Shown here: in pieces, positions 5,369 to 5,566 of the stretch | How positions within the stretch are numbered: the first letter of the stretch is position 1 | Layout: each line of letters begins with the position of its first letter | Assembly (NCBI GenBank): GCA_023453725.1 | Contig: JAEXTB010000221.1 | Location: 1 to 5,566, forward strand | DNA: 5,566 bases | Source of the DNA: Bacillota bacterium | Lineage (GTDB): Bacteria > Bacillota > Clostridia > Christensenellales > CAG-138 | Direction of reading: 5' to 3' | Notes under the pieces: model-generated | Databases searched by the model: none | What the model saw: the letters and a program-made list of their open reading frames with translations, nothing else | What the model was told of the DNA's origin: nothing | Program-made: the position numbers and the translations under genes

Positions 5369-5566
5369 ATGCGGGATAACAGTTTTAATCCCACCAATGA
5401 GCAGAGGCATGAATTGCTGAAAGCCTCTCTGGAGCGGGCAGGCAGGCCGGAAGATTATGAGAATATTGTGGAACTCCTGAATCCGCCACCAGATATCCTC
5501 AGCTATCGTCGACCGGGGGAGTTAAAAAACGTCCGTATCGGCATTATCGGCGGGGGGCTTGCGGGT
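5369..5566 (+). CDS. N-terminus of a probable FAD/NAD(P)-dependent oxidoreductase, 3' end outside window
   Basis: Sixty-six codons are visible from ATG 5369 to the right edge. The start has a GGGGGAAGG purine-rich stretch about six to fifteen bases upstream. Residues 1-53 form a polar, partly helical lead with a proline-rich turn NPPPD (38-42). Then VRIGIIGGGLAG (55-66) gives a beta strand and the GxGxxG dinucleotide-binding loop of a Rossmann fold. This is typical of the start of the FAD domain in amine oxidase-like or related flavoproteins, and no signal peptide is seen. The lead of about 54 residues before the nucleotide-binding strand is longer than usual, where this motif is often within the first 10 residues. 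Substrate and exact family cannot be given from this fragment. It is divergent from carbamate kinase, sharing a control region of about 300 bp. Confidence 0.7.
   Translation, partial: MRDNSFNPTNEQRHELLKASLERAGRPEDYENIVELLNPPPDILSYRRPGELKNVRIGIIGGGLAG

Overview
The window looks like a piece of a Gram-positive Clostridia-type (Firmicutes) chromosome of moderate GC content. The evidence is strong AGGAGG/GGAGG-type ribosome binding sites, sigma-A style promoters, an intrinsic terminator, and protein sequences that resemble clostridial family members. No exact genus can be read from the sequence. There are no mobile elements, CRISPR arrays, rRNA or tRNA genes.

Layout from left to right. (1) Positions 1-1912 hold a leftward two-gene unit. 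A trimeric-type purine nucleoside phosphorylase (1097-1912) is followed, 86 bp downstream, by an S-methyl-5-thioribose-1-phosphate isomerase (MtnA)-family protein (start at 1010). The MtnA-like gene runs off the left edge, probably only about 10-20 codons before its end. (2) The intergenic region 1913-2156 holds two divergent promoters. The leftward one has an exact TTGACA box, an extended -10 and an inverted repeat in its spacer that looks like an operator. The rightward one drives the next gene. (3) Positions 2157-4088 encode a rightward 643-residue protein with about seven membrane helices, a GGDEF-like domain and an EAL-like domain. Every signature motif of the two c-di-GMP enzyme domains is altered. 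(4) A bidirectional intrinsic terminator at 4106-4147 separates it from (5) a convergent, leftward carbamate kinase gene (4154-5068) with its own promoter and a leader of about 100 nt. (6) After an AT-rich divergent control region, a rightward flavoprotein-type gene begins at 5369 and is cut off by the right edge just after its Rossmann GxGxxG motif.

How the genes may fit together: the phosphorylase splits purine nucleosides into a base and ribose 1-phosphate. The MtnA family isomerises aldose 1-phosphates to ketose 1-phosphates, so the pair could form a short nucleoside-sugar salvage route. The MtnA-like protein departs from the classical active-site motifs, so its exact substrate is open. 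Carbamate kinase makes ATP from carbamoyl phosphate in fermentative nitrogen catabolism; it is a separate transcription unit and no partner enzyme is visible here. The most interesting points are the divergent MtnA-like protein paired with the phosphorylase, the doubly degenerate c-di-GMP-type membrane protein, and the shared operator-like sequences between those two units.
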